A stretch of 64,000 bases of DNA from Vespa crabro (Eukaryota > Arthropoda > Insecta > Hymenoptera > Vespidae): the NCBI RefSeq assembly GCF_910589235.1, contig NC_060974.1, positions 4,604,003-4,668,002 of the forward strand. Direction: 5' to 3'. The position numbers were made by a program, and so were the translations under genes. Below the pieces are notes generated by a model. It saw nothing but the letters and a program-made list of their open reading frames with translations, had not been told where the DNA came from and made no database searches. Shown here piece by piece: positions 13,246 through 26,400 of this stretch (position 1 is the first letter of the stretch; each line of letters begins with the position of its first letter).

Positions 13246-13254
13246 TTACGTCAC
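13246..13254 (-). promoter_or_regulatory. CRE-like site GTGACGTAA
   Basis: Read on the minus strand this is GTGACGTAA, the same nine-base word found on the plus strand at 25971 and 26177. It lies in a CG-rich islet (about 13220-13375). Binding by CREB/ATF or PAR-bZIP proteins is inference. Confidence 0.3.
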
Positions 13255-13911
13255 GTAGAAATCACGGTAATCATGCGGCGGCGGTGGCGGCCGGTGCAGA
13301 AAGCGTAGTAATGCAAGTGCTAATTTGCCGTGCGAGAAACGCGCAAAGCCAGACGAATGCGAACGAAGAAACGGAATGAGAAAGACAGAAGTGAATCAAT
13401 GTGAGAATCTTAGAGAGAAACTATAGTAGAAGAGGAAGTTTATCGATCGAAACCGACAAAAGTCGTAACCTATAAATATAGAGAGGTATATATATATATG
13501 TCTCTGTGTGCGTATATGTGTATTCCGAAAGCAAATTCAATTCCGTTCACGTGATTCCACTTGCTTGATATCGGTCGATGTCCTTTCATCCTTGTTAACC
13601 ATCGTTCTACGATACTCTTTAACGTCGTATAACTTTTAGATTATATTCTTATTTATAAATACATTTTTTATTTATTTACTTATTTATTTATTTATTTTCT
13701 TTTTGTTTTTCTTTTCAAGCTTTAACTATTTAATTCAGCTAAGAAATAGTTTTAATTTCATAATTCATTGTTTCAAAATCAATGTGTAGGAATTATTTTT
13801 ATAATGTAATGTCATAAGGTAGGGTTAAAATGTGAAAGGTTAACGTTAAAGTAAAAATTATAAATTGTATAGAGTATAGCGTATTCTTTTTTTTTTCTTT
13901 TTTTTTCTTTT

Positions 13912-14178
13912 TTAACACGTTATTGCCGGGGGAAACGTGAATCAGCGTGTTTTTAATCTTTTAAACATTGAAGACGGTAGACAGCGTCTTCATCTTGTGC
14001 ACGCCAAACCGTTATAGCGTGAAAAATAATCATTAAATTTGTATGATTTTATGTTGGTAATATAACGGCTTTATAGACAGTCAATTAAGTTTTGAACGAC
14101 TATTCGAAAATGACGCGTATGTTTACTGTAAACAAAACAAATGGTAGAACGCTATATCTATATACACACACACACACA

Positions 14179-14221
<43 letters not shown>

Positions 14222-14431
14222 ATTTATAAGTTATTGTTAGTATCTCTCCATACGGGATAATATTTTTATTGCTACCACATTAATAAACCTTACTAGCATC
14301 AGCCATTGTATTCGTCAATTTTTAGTAAAAGATTTCGTTTAATAAAGCATTTATATCGTTTTGAATAGGTCAATGCATATTTGACGCATTTATCAAGAAA
14401 TGTGCACGGTATACCGTCAACAATGTATTAA
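13912..14431. mobile_element. Probable decayed piggyBac-type MITE
   Basis: The 520-bp segment starts TTAACACGTTATTGCCGG (13912-13929). It ends with a sequence whose reverse complement is TTAATACATTGTTGACGG (14414-14431). The two ends match at 14 of 18 positions, and three of the four mismatches are transitions. TTAA at both borders is the target-site duplication typical of piggyBac-superfamily elements. The interior has no transposase frame. It contains a GAAGACG/CGTCTTC stem, a (TA)n run (14188-14214) and a 12-base palindrome ACGGTATACCGT just inside the right end. AT-rich DNA makes TTAA common, so the call rests on the longer terminal match. Confidence 0.45.
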
Positions 14432-14916
14432 TTCTTTAATTCAGCTCAATAACATTTATTTAATTATTTATTTCGATTATCGATTAATTTTTTTTTTTAG
14501 TATGTATAACATATTTTTGAAATTTTAATTCTTTGCTTTAACTAAATAACAACATTAATAATTTATTAACTCACATATTTGAAAATTAATATTCGATATG
14601 GTATAAGTCGTATTGGACATATTATATTTTAGATATATAATTTGTACCCCAATATATATGGGATTTCTTTGAATTTTTAATTCATCATTTCATATTCGAA
14701 CATCGGGTTATAGTCGTAATCGGATATTCTCTTACCATACTCAATTGTCTGCCACTTTCGGGCTACGCTTGGAGACCTTGTCGATGACGTATGATTATCA
14801 GACGACGTGGTATACACGTTGTTTACATATTTACGATATGCGATATCTGGACAGAACTCGATTTTTTTAAACTAGACGTATAATTATTGTTCATAAACGA
14901 ACCATAGTTGACAAAC

Positions 14917-14954
<38 letters not shown>

Positions 14955-16631
14955 ATATTAGATTACGCGCACCACCAACATAGTTAAATTATTCCAATAT
15001 ATCATCTATGTATTCTCTATCGTTTTTATTTATTTCTTCGATATATAATCGTCGGAAACAAAATGGCGCTCCGGTTCTCTGTGGATTATAGTTTAGATTC
15101 AAAGTTTTTCAAGGAAATAGAAGAGAGAAAGATATACAAAAGACGAGACTTCTTCAACGAGCGAAAGAGTAATGGAGCCTTCGGGGCTTCGACGTTATTA
15201 TTCGGTGGCGCAGTCCGCGTTGGATGTTCGTTCACCCGCAAATGCGTCTGGCAGAATCGGTAGACCGTTTGTGAGAGAGAAAGATAGGTAGACAGAGAGG
15301 AAGAGACAGACTGTGAGATAAAGAGAGAAGGGAATGGGAACAAAGACGTGACGAAGAATAAAGAAGGAGCGTGAGACTGACAGGTGTTTGTCTGCCTTTG
15401 CTCTACTAGTTGTAAGCGTGAGCCATTTTTAAACCGGCCACCCTGTATATATACAGTCGAACCTCTTCTCTGACGCAAGAAAAACATTTTTTCTCTTCTC
15501 TCTTTGTCTCTCTTTCATTTTCGAGATTAAAGATAAAGCGTGTGAAAGACGATTAATTTCTAACGAGAGTTGGATAGTATCCCATCGTCATTCTGTTAAC
15601 TTGATTACACTGAGAGATAATATTTATTTATATCTATCTTTTTTCTTTCTTTTTTTCTTTTTTTTTTTTTTTTACATATCCTATCGTTAACTCCATTGTT
15701 TAGTGTCTAATAAAATTGTATCTATAGGAAATTGGAAAATAGATATTAGGTATCTTACGTACGTGTATAATAGTGTATTATATTAATTGTAAATATAACT
15801 TATATTTAGAGAATATTAACTCTCGAGAAGAAAATAAATAAAGGAAAAAATATTAAAAAAAAAAACTCACACGCACGCACATACACATGTATGTAGACAT
15901 ACAATGTGAGTTGAAAGTTACACGACGGTTATAATAGAGAGTTAAATTAATTTCTCAATCGACCAGTTCTCGAGAACTGAACTAAGCTAATATCGGTGTC
16001 GACCTTGAAACATTCTCTCTCTCTCTCTCAATCTCAGATCGAAAGATTTACGATCTTGAAATACTCGAGCGAGCGAGCGAGCAAACAAGTAAGGTAGCTA
16101 GGACAGACAAACAACAAGCATCATCGTCGATTAGAGTAAACATAATATCTGTCTAACACAGTGTCGAAAATTCGTCGTGTGTGTAAACAATTTGAATGTT
16201 CCTTTCCAGACGGATTTCAAGGAAACTTTTTGAAAAAGTTCAACTTTTTCTTTCTACTTTTACATTTAACAACTAACCTTGTCTCTCCTCTCTCTCCCTC
16301 TATCGGGCGCAAGCGCGTGTTGTCTGTCTTCCTTCCTATTTTCCATATACACAGGGGAGAGAAAAAAGAAAGAAAGAAAGAGAACCGAGAGATGACGAAG
16401 GTCATGAAAAAAGAGAGACCGAAATAGGAAAGGAACTGAACTGTGGTCGATGGCGCTACTTTGAAAGGAAAGAAAAAGAAAAATAAAGAATAAAGAAAAA
16501 GTAGTCTCGCGATACAATAGTGTAGTCGTCGTCGCCATCGTCGGTCGGTCGGTCGGTTGGTCGGAGCTTGGCCAGTTTGTGTCCTGAGTTCTCTGACGCA
16601 AGTATATACACGCGCGCGTTTGCACACACAG

Positions 16632-16662
<31 letters not shown>

Positions 16663-17417
16663 TAATCACATATACATAGAACCGGTATATATAGTGTGGA
16701 TCTGGTTGGTGAAGTAGAAGAGCATGTTGGTCGAGATCTCTCGATGAGCAAAAGAAGAAAGGAGACTGGAGGCAGACCTGCCCGTAGGAAGGATGCATAA
16801 GTCCTTTTTTGGTGATATTCGCCGCGTGTTGCTTCGAGTGAGTGAGTAAGAGAGTCTTTCTCTCCCTCCCTCTCTCTCTTTCTTTTTCTTTCTTTCTCTT
16901 TCTCCGGTTTGTCCGGTCTGCTGCTGCAAGAGCGACCGGATTTTTCAAAGGTTTACCCGCAGGCCGAACCTGTCCTTTTCCCATAGCAGACTGGTTTATC
17001 GACTGGCATGCAAGCACTGCCGGTCTCTGCTCGATTTCTGAGCGAGCTCTCTCGCACGCACACAAACACACACACACACAAATGCATTCATATGCATCTA
17101 CACAAGAACGACATACTTGTTTGTATAAGATTATATACGTAGTTTGTCGGAAAAGTATGTGTATGCCAGCAGCCAACCCATGTGGTATATGTATGTGTAT
17201 GATGTGTATATATATATAATATATGTTGGTATATAAGAGAAAGAAAGAGAGAAACGAGGGATACGAAGAAGAGGCGTGGAATTCCTGTCCGGTCGGCCTT
17301 CGACCATCTTGACTGGCGATTAACCTTACTAAGGAAACTAGTAATTTTGCGTCCTGCTGGACGCATTTAGGGTCACGTTGACCCCCATGTGATGCAGTGC
17401 GCTCGCATCGGTATTTT

Positions 17418-17419
<2 letters not shown>

Positions 17420-17465
<46 letters not shown>

Positions 17466-17475
17466 AGAGAGAGAT
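17420..17475. repeat. (GA)n microsatellite
   Basis: Near-perfect GA repeats over about 56 bases, followed on the same strand by a T/C-rich tail, so purine and pyrimidine blocks adjoin each other. Confidence 0.95.
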
Positions 17476-18212
17476 AAAAAGGTTCTCTTGCTTTCCCTTT
17501 TTTTTCTTTTCTTCTTCTTTCCTTTTCTTTAGTTTTTTTTTCCTTTTGAGCAAATAATAAGCGAGGTTTTGGACAAAAGGAAAATTTCCATCATTCTTCG
17601 AATATATCTATAATACCGTGTAACCTTGAAATGATTATATTGTACTAATAATAATAGTATAACATAATTATACTGTACTAATTATAATCTATATTTAAAA
17701 AAAATAAGACATGATAAAAAAGAAGAATTGAAAATAAACTTTAAAAATTAATTGTAATACGATAACATGAAATATCGGACTTGAAAGATTCGGGCACACG
17801 TATCATACGCAAATACGCTAGCGTATAATCATGTAATTAAAAATTACAAAAATTAAATTAAAGGGCATTAACTTCGACGATATTAACACTCTAATAAATA
17901 AAAAAGAAAAAAAAAACAGTAAAAGAAAGAAAAAAAGAACAAACGATTTTTTCCGAGTAATCGATTCTATCACCTCCTATTTCAATTTTATCGCTCGTCA
18001 AAGTCAATTTTTTTTTTCTTTCCTTATTGTTAGAAAAACACGTCTCTCATTGTTGTTACGCGATAGATAATGTGGTTGAATAATGCGATGACGTTAATTA
18101 ATTAAATATGACTTGTTGTATAGCTCAGTTGTGTAGATAGGTTTTCCCGTTCATGTTGTGTTTCACGAAACGAAATCGAGATAAGCGAATATAATGACTT
18201 TACTTGTCTCTA

Positions 18213-18244
<32 letters not shown>

Positions 18245-18727
18245 GCTGTTCTCTTAATGCACATATAATGCAGATAATCTGACGCAACGTGTGCAAGGTC
18301 CACGAAGAGAGTTTACTAAGAAAGAAAAATAAAAAATAAAAATAAAAAAAAAAGTAAAGAAAATCATACCGCGGACTCGCATAAGTTTCCGAGATATAGC
18401 AATGCCAGAGCTCCAGAAAGTGAGGTACGCTTTCTTGGAACGCGAAAGGCGATGTAACACAGAGACGAAGCAGTAACTCGCATTTGCGGAACGCCATCTT
18501 CCTCTCCCTCCCCCTCCGTTCCCTTTCCCCGTTCCCTCGTCTCCCACTCTCCTCATCCTTTCCAACCCATACTTCCCCTCCCCCATACTACCAACTCTTG
18601 CATTCTATGGTCGGTCATGAGAAGCTCTCTCGGAGCAGGAAATAACGCGGTGAACGTGCGTCTCCTTCCTTAATGCCACCAACGAGCGTGCGAATCTTCT
18701 CTTTCACTTTTATCGAATTAGAGTAGA

Positions 18728-18728
<1 letters not shown>

Positions 18729-18762
<34 letters not shown>

Positions 18763-18835
18763 AATGATGATGACGAGGACGACCATGATAATGATGATGA
18801 CGAGGACGACAATGATAATGATGACGATGATGATA
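18729..18835. repeat. GAT/GAC trinucleotide array
   Basis: An imperfect trinucleotide array containing two copies of a longer unit built from GATGATGACGAGGACGAC, about 36 bases apart. It is not inside a recognised exon. Confidence 0.85.
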
Positions 18836-19489
18836 TTTGTTTTCTCTTGAATAAATTAAACTAATCAGAAAGTGACAGAATTTTCAATGACTTTACAGTG
18901 ATATTTTCAATGACTTTACACAGCCAATCGCTTAAATTTGGTATTTTTCTGAGGATAGATGAATTTTTAATTTAGAAGCGAGTGTAATCACAATTTCTTT
19001 CTCTTTTCTCTTTTTTTCTTTATTTATTTTTTATTTTTCTTATTTTGCATCTACAAAAAATTATATAATATAGAAAGTTATAGTATTACTTTTATCAGTA
19101 CAAATATGGTATAGTAATTATTGACTTGTATTAGTATATAATTATATTATACAAAGCATTATAGATACTGGTAATTCAGACGTTCCAAGTTGTTGATATA
19201 AATATCATATGTTATAAAGTAATAATAAATAAACAAATACTATCATTTAATATATTCGTATGTACACATACATCCATACGCACAGACACTTTTATATATA
19301 TAAATATATATTTTCTAATAAAATTAGTTTGTATAATGTTTTAGAAAAGCTAGTCACGTAAAACGTAAATACGTAATACGTCTCATACGATTCTTGTATA
19401 CGTCAACGAGAATCTGGTTTTTCTGAATATCGTCTATTTGTGTTTCTCTCTCTCTCTCTCTCTCTCTTTCTTTTTTGTGCGTGCGTTAC

Positions 19490-19640
19490 ACACGAAAGTC
19501 GCGTTATGCGCTCACATTATTAGCTGTTATCGCGGCGCGAATTCCGCGCGCGTGCATTGTAAGGTCCGCCGACCGAGAATGGAGATAAACACGCGCCTTG
19601 TGCGCTCTTAGCGTAGTAGTACATATAAATAACTTGCGCA
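19490..19640. promoter_or_regulatory. CG-rich intronic or upstream islet
   Basis: About 150 bases with many CG dinucleotides, including CGCGGCGCGAATTCCGCGCGCG near 19530, in surroundings that are strongly AT-rich. No coding frame is evident. It lies 0.8 kb upstream of the first detected Kdm3 exon and could be an enhancer or promoter; this is inference from composition only. Confidence 0.25.
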
Positions 19641-20146
19641 AGCGTTAATGAATGCTTATCTCCTTCTCGCGCCTGTTAAAAAGTCACGACGTTCATGTAT
19701 ATGCGTGTACGTGCGCATGTTTGGGTGCATGCCTACGTATGGAAGCACACTCACCAGTTTTGCGTTTATTATCGTTCCTACTATTTCTTGTGAGAACACG
19801 GTACAAAGAAAGGAATGAAAGATGAGGCCGTAGATCATTTAAAATAACAAATTTTTGCAATCCCGTTTTCAGATCATATTTGTTTTTCTTTTTTACGTTA
19901 AATTAACAAACAAACAAATGTGTGTATCTGTGTGTGTCAGAAGAGAGTTAAGTACAGGTACATTCTTTTTTTTTTCTTTTTTCTTTTTTTTTTTCGTTTT
20001 TAAAGATCAAAGCCAGTTCTGGTTAGAATTTTACAATTTCTCCTTTCAATATTACACCAATTCAGAATCAAAGAAAAATTTTATTCCTATTCTACATGTT
20101 CGTTTATGTATAGTATAATTATATATATTAATATTATATGGCAAAA

Positions 20147-20186
<40 letters not shown>

Positions 20187-20411
20187 TCTTAAATTATAAA
20201 TATCTAAAAGCATAAATATCTGAAGAAACAAAATTCATATATTATTATGAAAATTAGGAATATAATTTCCTTTAGTAATAATATTAGATACATAAATTAA
20301 TGTATATGCCCTTTGTAAAAATTCCTGTTCCTAAGGTATTTATTATACTAGAATTAGAAAACTATTGGAACGTAGTTGACCTAACGTTTTCTTTTTCTTA
20401 TTTGCTTTCAG

Positions 20412-21115
20412 GGAACGCCGCGAAGCGGAAGTCCGTGAATTAGAGAAACGCGAACGCGAGGCGAAGATGGAACGGGAGAGGCTGGAGAAGCAAAGGGCCG
20501 CTGAGCAAGCGGTTCACAAACATTTCGAGGAGTCCCTTAGGTTGGCACAGCAAAAGGTGAGTTCTCAATGCCATCGTCGATAGTTCAAAATTCGTTCAAA
20601 ATTAACGACCCGATTCGTTCCACGATATAAAATATATATATTCTTTCTATCGAATAATAGACATCGGAAAATTATAAAACTCGAAACTTCGGATATGAAT
20701 AAGAGCAACAACGAATAATAAATAAAAGAGAGAAATAGAGATAAAAGGACACATAAGTATGTGTCATTGAGAGAGCAAATTTTTTTTCTTCTTCTTTCTC
20801 CTTTGATAACCCCCACAAAATACGACGATAACATTTCGACTTTAAGCGACGGCCCGATACGCAATAATAAACGCTTGGATTCATTTAACATATCGATTAA
20901 ATTCGATCGGAATGAGCGTCGAAAGTGCACTCGATTTTTTTCTCCTGACGTTAAAAAAAAAACCGAAAAAGAAAAAAGGAATAAGGAAGAGGAGAAAGAG
21001 ATTCTTTATCCTCATCATAAAGCGTTTAAAAATCACAGACCTTGCTCGTTAACGAGCGTTAAGTTTAACAGATTATACCGCATCGTCGAATATCATGAAT
21101 TATACTTGCTAGTAT

Positions 21116-21147
<32 letters not shown>

Positions 21148-21314
21148 CTTTTGTTCCCTTGAAAGAACGAGTAGGAAACGACGAGTTTTAACGGGCGGTG
21201 TGCCGTTTTCCTTCGCTAATTATCCCATCCATCGTTCCTTGGTCCCTTCGTGAAAGGAGCTGAGTACAGTGACGTATAACGGGTTAATGACGAGCGGCTC
21301 GGTATTACTCTCTA

Positions 21315-21345
<31 letters not shown>

Positions 21346-23389
21346 TGGGATCCACCTACACACATATATACACTCATACGAATGTATAGACCCCTTCTCC
21401 CATCAACGATAGTTACTTTTCAATTCGTCGAGGGAAAATTATTCGAAGGGATCGATTCGATTAACGTTCACGAAGGAAAGGGGAATCCTATTTGAGTCAC
21501 CCTTGTGTTTAGAAACAAAAGTTAGAGAGAGAGAGAGAAAGAAAGAGCAGAGAGAGAATGGGGATTGGAAAAGATCCTCACTCATTGTTACATACACTCA
21601 CACATCGATAGCTTTCTTTTTCTTCTTTCTATGCTCCGGTTGTTGACGCAGAGTAGAAAGAAAGGGGGAGATAAGGGTGGTTCCCAGACACTAGATACTA
21701 ACGTGGTGGCAGGTAGGTTTAGTAGTGGGGCCAAGAGAGGTAATCGATGCATTCCAGCACCTGCCCTTTGTGCGCGTTACGCTCCTGACAGCCGGCCAAA
21801 ACCTGCCTCCGACTGTGCCTGCACCGGGTCTCCCCCTTTATATCCCCCTCTCTTCATCCTGCCCCCTGCTCATTCCCACCACTCCTCACTTCTTCTCTGC
21901 AAGTATATATATATATATACGGAACAGCCGTTCTCAACCTAAAATGTCTTCCTTTCGGTCGTAGATATCGTCAAAGATGAAAGCAAGGAGTAAATTAGTT
22001 CTCGTGCTTATTTCGATTATCCGTTTTTTTTCCTTTTCTTTTTTTTTTTTTTTTTTTTACTAGACGAAGAGGAAGACAAAATATGTAATATGTATAAAAA
22101 AAATATACATGTAAAAAAAAAAAAAAGAAAAAGAAGAATGAAAAAAGTTATCACCGATTGATTCGTACTCGTGCATGTATCGATATGTTCTCGATAACGA
22201 AATTTTCGATATTAGGATCACAAGTGGTCCTAACAGCTTGAGAATATTAAGCAAAACAAAAACGAAAAAAAAAGTAAGAAAAATTGGAAGATGGATATAA
22301 GGTGTGTAGATAAAAATCGTATTGGATAGAGATGAGAGACTCTGTTCACCGAATAACTGCGCGTTGGTACACCTTGCGAGTATACCAAGAGAGGGAGAGA
22401 AAGGTCCTTTCAGGTTGCAGCAGCCAACCAAGCAGGACTCTCTACCTACCTACCTATCTACCTATACCTACCTACCTACCTGGGCCTTCTTACAAAAAAT
22501 GTCCTGCAGTCGCTCTGGAACTTTCGGCCGAGCTCTTTGCCAAAGTTAACCGTAATAATCATCATTATAATCATAATCATCCTCGTCGTCTTCGTCGTCG
22601 TCTCATCGTAGACATGAAATTCTCGCCTTGATGAAATAGCGAATAAACGCGCGATTATTACGAACGCAACAACGATAATTCCGATAGCGCGTCTCTTATC
22701 AGCGAATGTTTATCGTTTCTTCGTTTTAGATAAGCGACACTGTATGTGTATACGTGTGTGTGCATGCATGCGTACATATTTGCGTGTGTGCGCCTTTTAA
22801 CGCTTCTCCCGTTAACTTCTTTCTATGTCGAGTCTCGGCTATCGATTATTGAGAACTCGACGAGTGTCGTTGAAAGATCGAGCTAACTTGTTTTTCTTGT
22901 TGTTTGTTTTTGTTTTTTTTTACTTTGTTTATCCGTCGTACATTGTCGTTCTTTTTTTTTCTTTTTTCTTATACGATCTGTGTGACGATGTTTCTTTATC
23001 GATCATTTTTTGATCTTTGAAAAAAGTGTATAGGAAGGAAACGAAAGAGAATACGAGAGGGTTCGAAGAAGATTGAAAATTGAGATTGTGATGTCTACTA
23101 CGATAGAATGCATAGAGATCTTGCGAGTGTGTTTGCGTGTAAAATTTTATACCGGATAACGGATTTCTTCTGAGATTGTTCATAATTATCTCGTTCAACA
23201 TACTAATGTATATTTTTACGAAGAAGAAGGATCGTAAAGCTGACTTTTTAGAAGATTAAAATCGAAGAAACGTCGTGCCAAATATTTTTCGGTGAGTTTA
23301 ATTCGCGGTACAAACGTTCACGCGTTTAACTTTGAAAGCTTTCTGTTTTTCGTACTTTTTTTTTAGAGTATTTTTTATTGTATTTGCGT

Positions 23390-23446
<57 letters not shown>

Positions 23447-26400
23447 GTGATCAATGTTCAACGTGCAACCGATTGAGTCATCATCGTCTTGCGTATTACA
23501 TTTTTTTTAATCTCTTCTGTTTTTCTTGCTTATTTGAATATATTTACTAAAATTTCTGGTATCTATAGAGTCAACTACTTAGTATTAGAAAGACATTATA
23601 ATTCTGTTTACTCAAACGTCAGGGAAAGATTATTTCGAGTTAGTTCGTTCGATCAATTAATTAAAATTTACTATCCGATGGGTGGTACAGTAACGAAGTA
23701 AGTATCAAAGAATTTATTAAATATTTCAAATGGAGTTGAGTAGCTCGTAATTACGAAGTAATTACTTCTGAACTATCAATTGATCGGTGTTAGAGTCATC
23801 TAGAAAGTAAGTGTGTTAGAATTTTTGATACGTTTAGAAAGAGATGATTTATTACCGTATTTAAGTAAAATAATGACGCGGAAACGTTTTTCTTCAATAT
23901 CTTCTTAATCTACGTCGAATACATTTACTCGAACTTTTATTATATAAAACGAGTCAACGACGTAGTATCAGTAATATATTATAATTTTATTTATTCTTAG
24001 GAACAAAATATTGGTTAGTTCGAATAATTAAAAATTCACCATTCGATCGGTGATACGATAGCGGGGAAGTAAATACCAAAGATTTGAAATACTTTGAAAG
24101 GGTGAAGTAGCTCGTAATTACCTCGACAAACCGTTTAAAATGATTAATTGATCAATGTTGAGTCATCTCAGAAGGTATATATGTGTCAGTATTTTTTGTA
24201 CGTTTAGGAAACCAGAAAATAGAAGAAACGAAAAAAAAAAAGAAGTTCCTTAAAGTTATCTATGTAAAATAATGATGCGGAAACATTTTTCTTCTTATCT
24301 TTTCTTTAACCCTGTCGAGTATATTTAGCCAAAATTTTTATTACACAAATGCAGATAACAACGTAGATAACAATTAGAAATTTATTATGATTCTTTTTAT
24401 CAAAACTAACAAAAGATTCCGAGTTGAATTCGTCCGAATAATTAACAATTCATTGTACGTCGATAACAACTCAACTCCAAGGTGTAATGGTGCAGGGAAG
24501 GAAGGATAGTAAGATGGCTCGTAATTATGGAATCTCGTTCAAGCAAAAGACGATTAACGATACGAGGAAGAAAAAAAAAAGAAGAAAAAAAAGGAGGTCG
24601 GGCGATAGTGTAAGTGGCACGCGGAGTTATGCGATCGTCTACGTTGATCCCGAAACTTTCTCGTTGTTCATCGTCCCGAAGCTGCATGGTATTTCTTCCC
24701 CTCTTTCTCCCCTTCCTGCTTCCCCCACTCCATTCCCTCTCTTTCTTTCTCTCAGTTAAACAACGGTTCGTCCTTTCCGCATGCACGCGCGTTTATAGTG
24801 GGTGCGCGAGCGCGCCTTCCAGGCGCCATTTGCAATGCAAAACTTGGCAGCACGAAGGTCATTAATTATGCACTCCACGCCGCGACGGGTACGCAACAAT
24901 GGGCTCGACTGTTTTCGTTTCATGGTACGACATAAGAGAGCACCGGCTCGCTTCGATGTTCTGTGAGAGAAAGAGAGAGATAGATAGATAGATAGAGAAA
25001 GAGACCCTCTCCCATCTTCCCCATTTCTTTTCTTCGACGTCCTTTCCATCTATTATATTACGTTTTCCTTTTCATAAATATTTCTACGCCGAGAGCGAGT
25101 CTCTTTTATTAATCAATTTAATTCATTTTTTGGTTTGTTTTTGTCTTTTATTAGGGGGGGAAAAAAAAAAGAAAGAAAGAAAAAAAAAAGAAAAAATCTT
25201 ACCAAAGTTTTTTAATCATCAGGCTGTACGATAACAATAATCAGCTGAACTTTTCATTTCGGTTTAAATCCCCCAAAATGACCAATGTTTTAAGTAATCC
25301 ATATTTTCTTCGACAAAAAAAATATAGTCTCTAAACTCTGTTACATTTTCATGAAAATAAGAAGACATAAAAAGCATTTTTGGGTTCTTTGGGTCTTTGA
25401 TATGTCCTTATTGATAGGATCTTTTTTTTTTTTTTTCGTAGGTTCGAACTAAGTGAGGAATGAGTTTTCGAAAAGTTTTTATTTCAGAATGACTCAAGAA
25501 TGACCGTTAGGTCCCCTCGATGGTTTTTGTTGTCTATCGAATTCGAAGAAAAGGCAAGTTCTTCGTTGACATTTGATGTATAGATTGTCCTGATACATGG
25601 TCCTATGTAACCAATATTTAAAACCTTCAGGAATTCTTTTTTTCCTTTACCATTGATCTTCAAACACGACAAACAAGTTCCGTGGAGTCTTCCTTCCTTT
25701 TTCTTTCCTCTTTTTTCTTTTTTTACAACTTGGACTCTGTAGTCTACGCCTTCTATAATCCTTAGCGCGCAAAGTTAATTACCGAGTCTAATCCTCTCTT
25801 GGCAAGCCGATGCTTTTACGAGCATAACTCGTCTCTCTGTTCGTGACCAACACGCCTCCTTTCTTTCTTTCCAGCCTCTCGTGAACTCCTCTTTGCAACG
25901 CTCTGAGCATGCTACACGCACGCACACACACATACACGCATACTATGTACATACGTATTCACAGTTATCCGTGACGTAATGTAAGCACCAGCAATCTCTC
26001 GAGTGTGGTAGAAGTACAGCGTGAGATTCGACATTCACTAGTTCGAAAGAGCGAACGATACGAGGAAGACTACTCATCATCATTTGTATTACAAAATTAC
26101 TTATCGGCTTTGTAACTGTTTGAAAGCACCAAAAAGAAAAAAGAAGAAGAAAGAAAATGATTTTGCCCTTTTGAACGTGACGTAATGACGAACACGATCA
26201 ACTCAAATTTATTAATGTAGTTTAGTACTTATGAATTAGAGGAATAACCTAAACACCAGATTATTACGTTTGATCATTTCTGTTCTTGCAAATTCTTCAC
26301 TCTCCTTCCTGATATGTAAATTAAATGATTGTTAGGCACACGTTATAATCCTCTCAACAAATCTTCAGAGACATCGAGCATCACCAAGTATTCCAAGGTC

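Larger units (their letters stand above)
7991..13911. other. Non-coding stretch, repeats and scattered CG-rich islets
   Basis: No exon is supported. Contents include (GA)n at 8976-9008, (CT)n near 9558-9583 and 10597-10618, (ATCG)n at 10725-10761, (TA)n at 11878-11924 and a GAG run at 12528-12550. Less repetitive islets at about 9400-9560 and 13220-13375 have high CG content and could be regulatory. They show no coding pattern. Confidence 0.6.
14432..20411. other. Non-coding stretch upstream of the first detected Kdm3 exon
   Basis: No coding exon is supported. The stretch contains (TA)n at about 14920-14942, (GA)n at 16634-16662 and 17420-17475, a GAT/GAC run at 18729-18835 and long TA-rich segments. 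A long minus-strand open frame at 16217-17176 runs through CT/GA tracts and has no family-like content. A CG-rich islet at 19490-19640 stands out as possibly regulatory. Confidence 0.6.

Noticed and set aside
13113..13379. 88-codon plus-strand frame in a CG-rich islet
   Set aside because: It includes a CT-tract Ser/Leu run and an Ala run, with no recognisable domain. The high CG content suggests a regulatory islet instead.
16217..17176. 319-codon minus-strand open frame
   Set aside because: It owes its length to CT/GA and CA tracts that lack stop codons. The peptide is a chain of low-complexity runs with no family motif, and it overlaps other long frames on both strands.
18121..18133. TAGCTCAGTTGTG, close to a tRNA A box
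   Set aside because: No B box (GGTTCGANTCC) follows at the right distance, and no acceptor-stem pairing could be drawn.
23391..23436. 46-base T run as the tail of a processed retrocopy
   Set aside because: No gene-like sequence or target-site duplication was found beside it. Homopolymers of this length occur repeatedly in this DNA.
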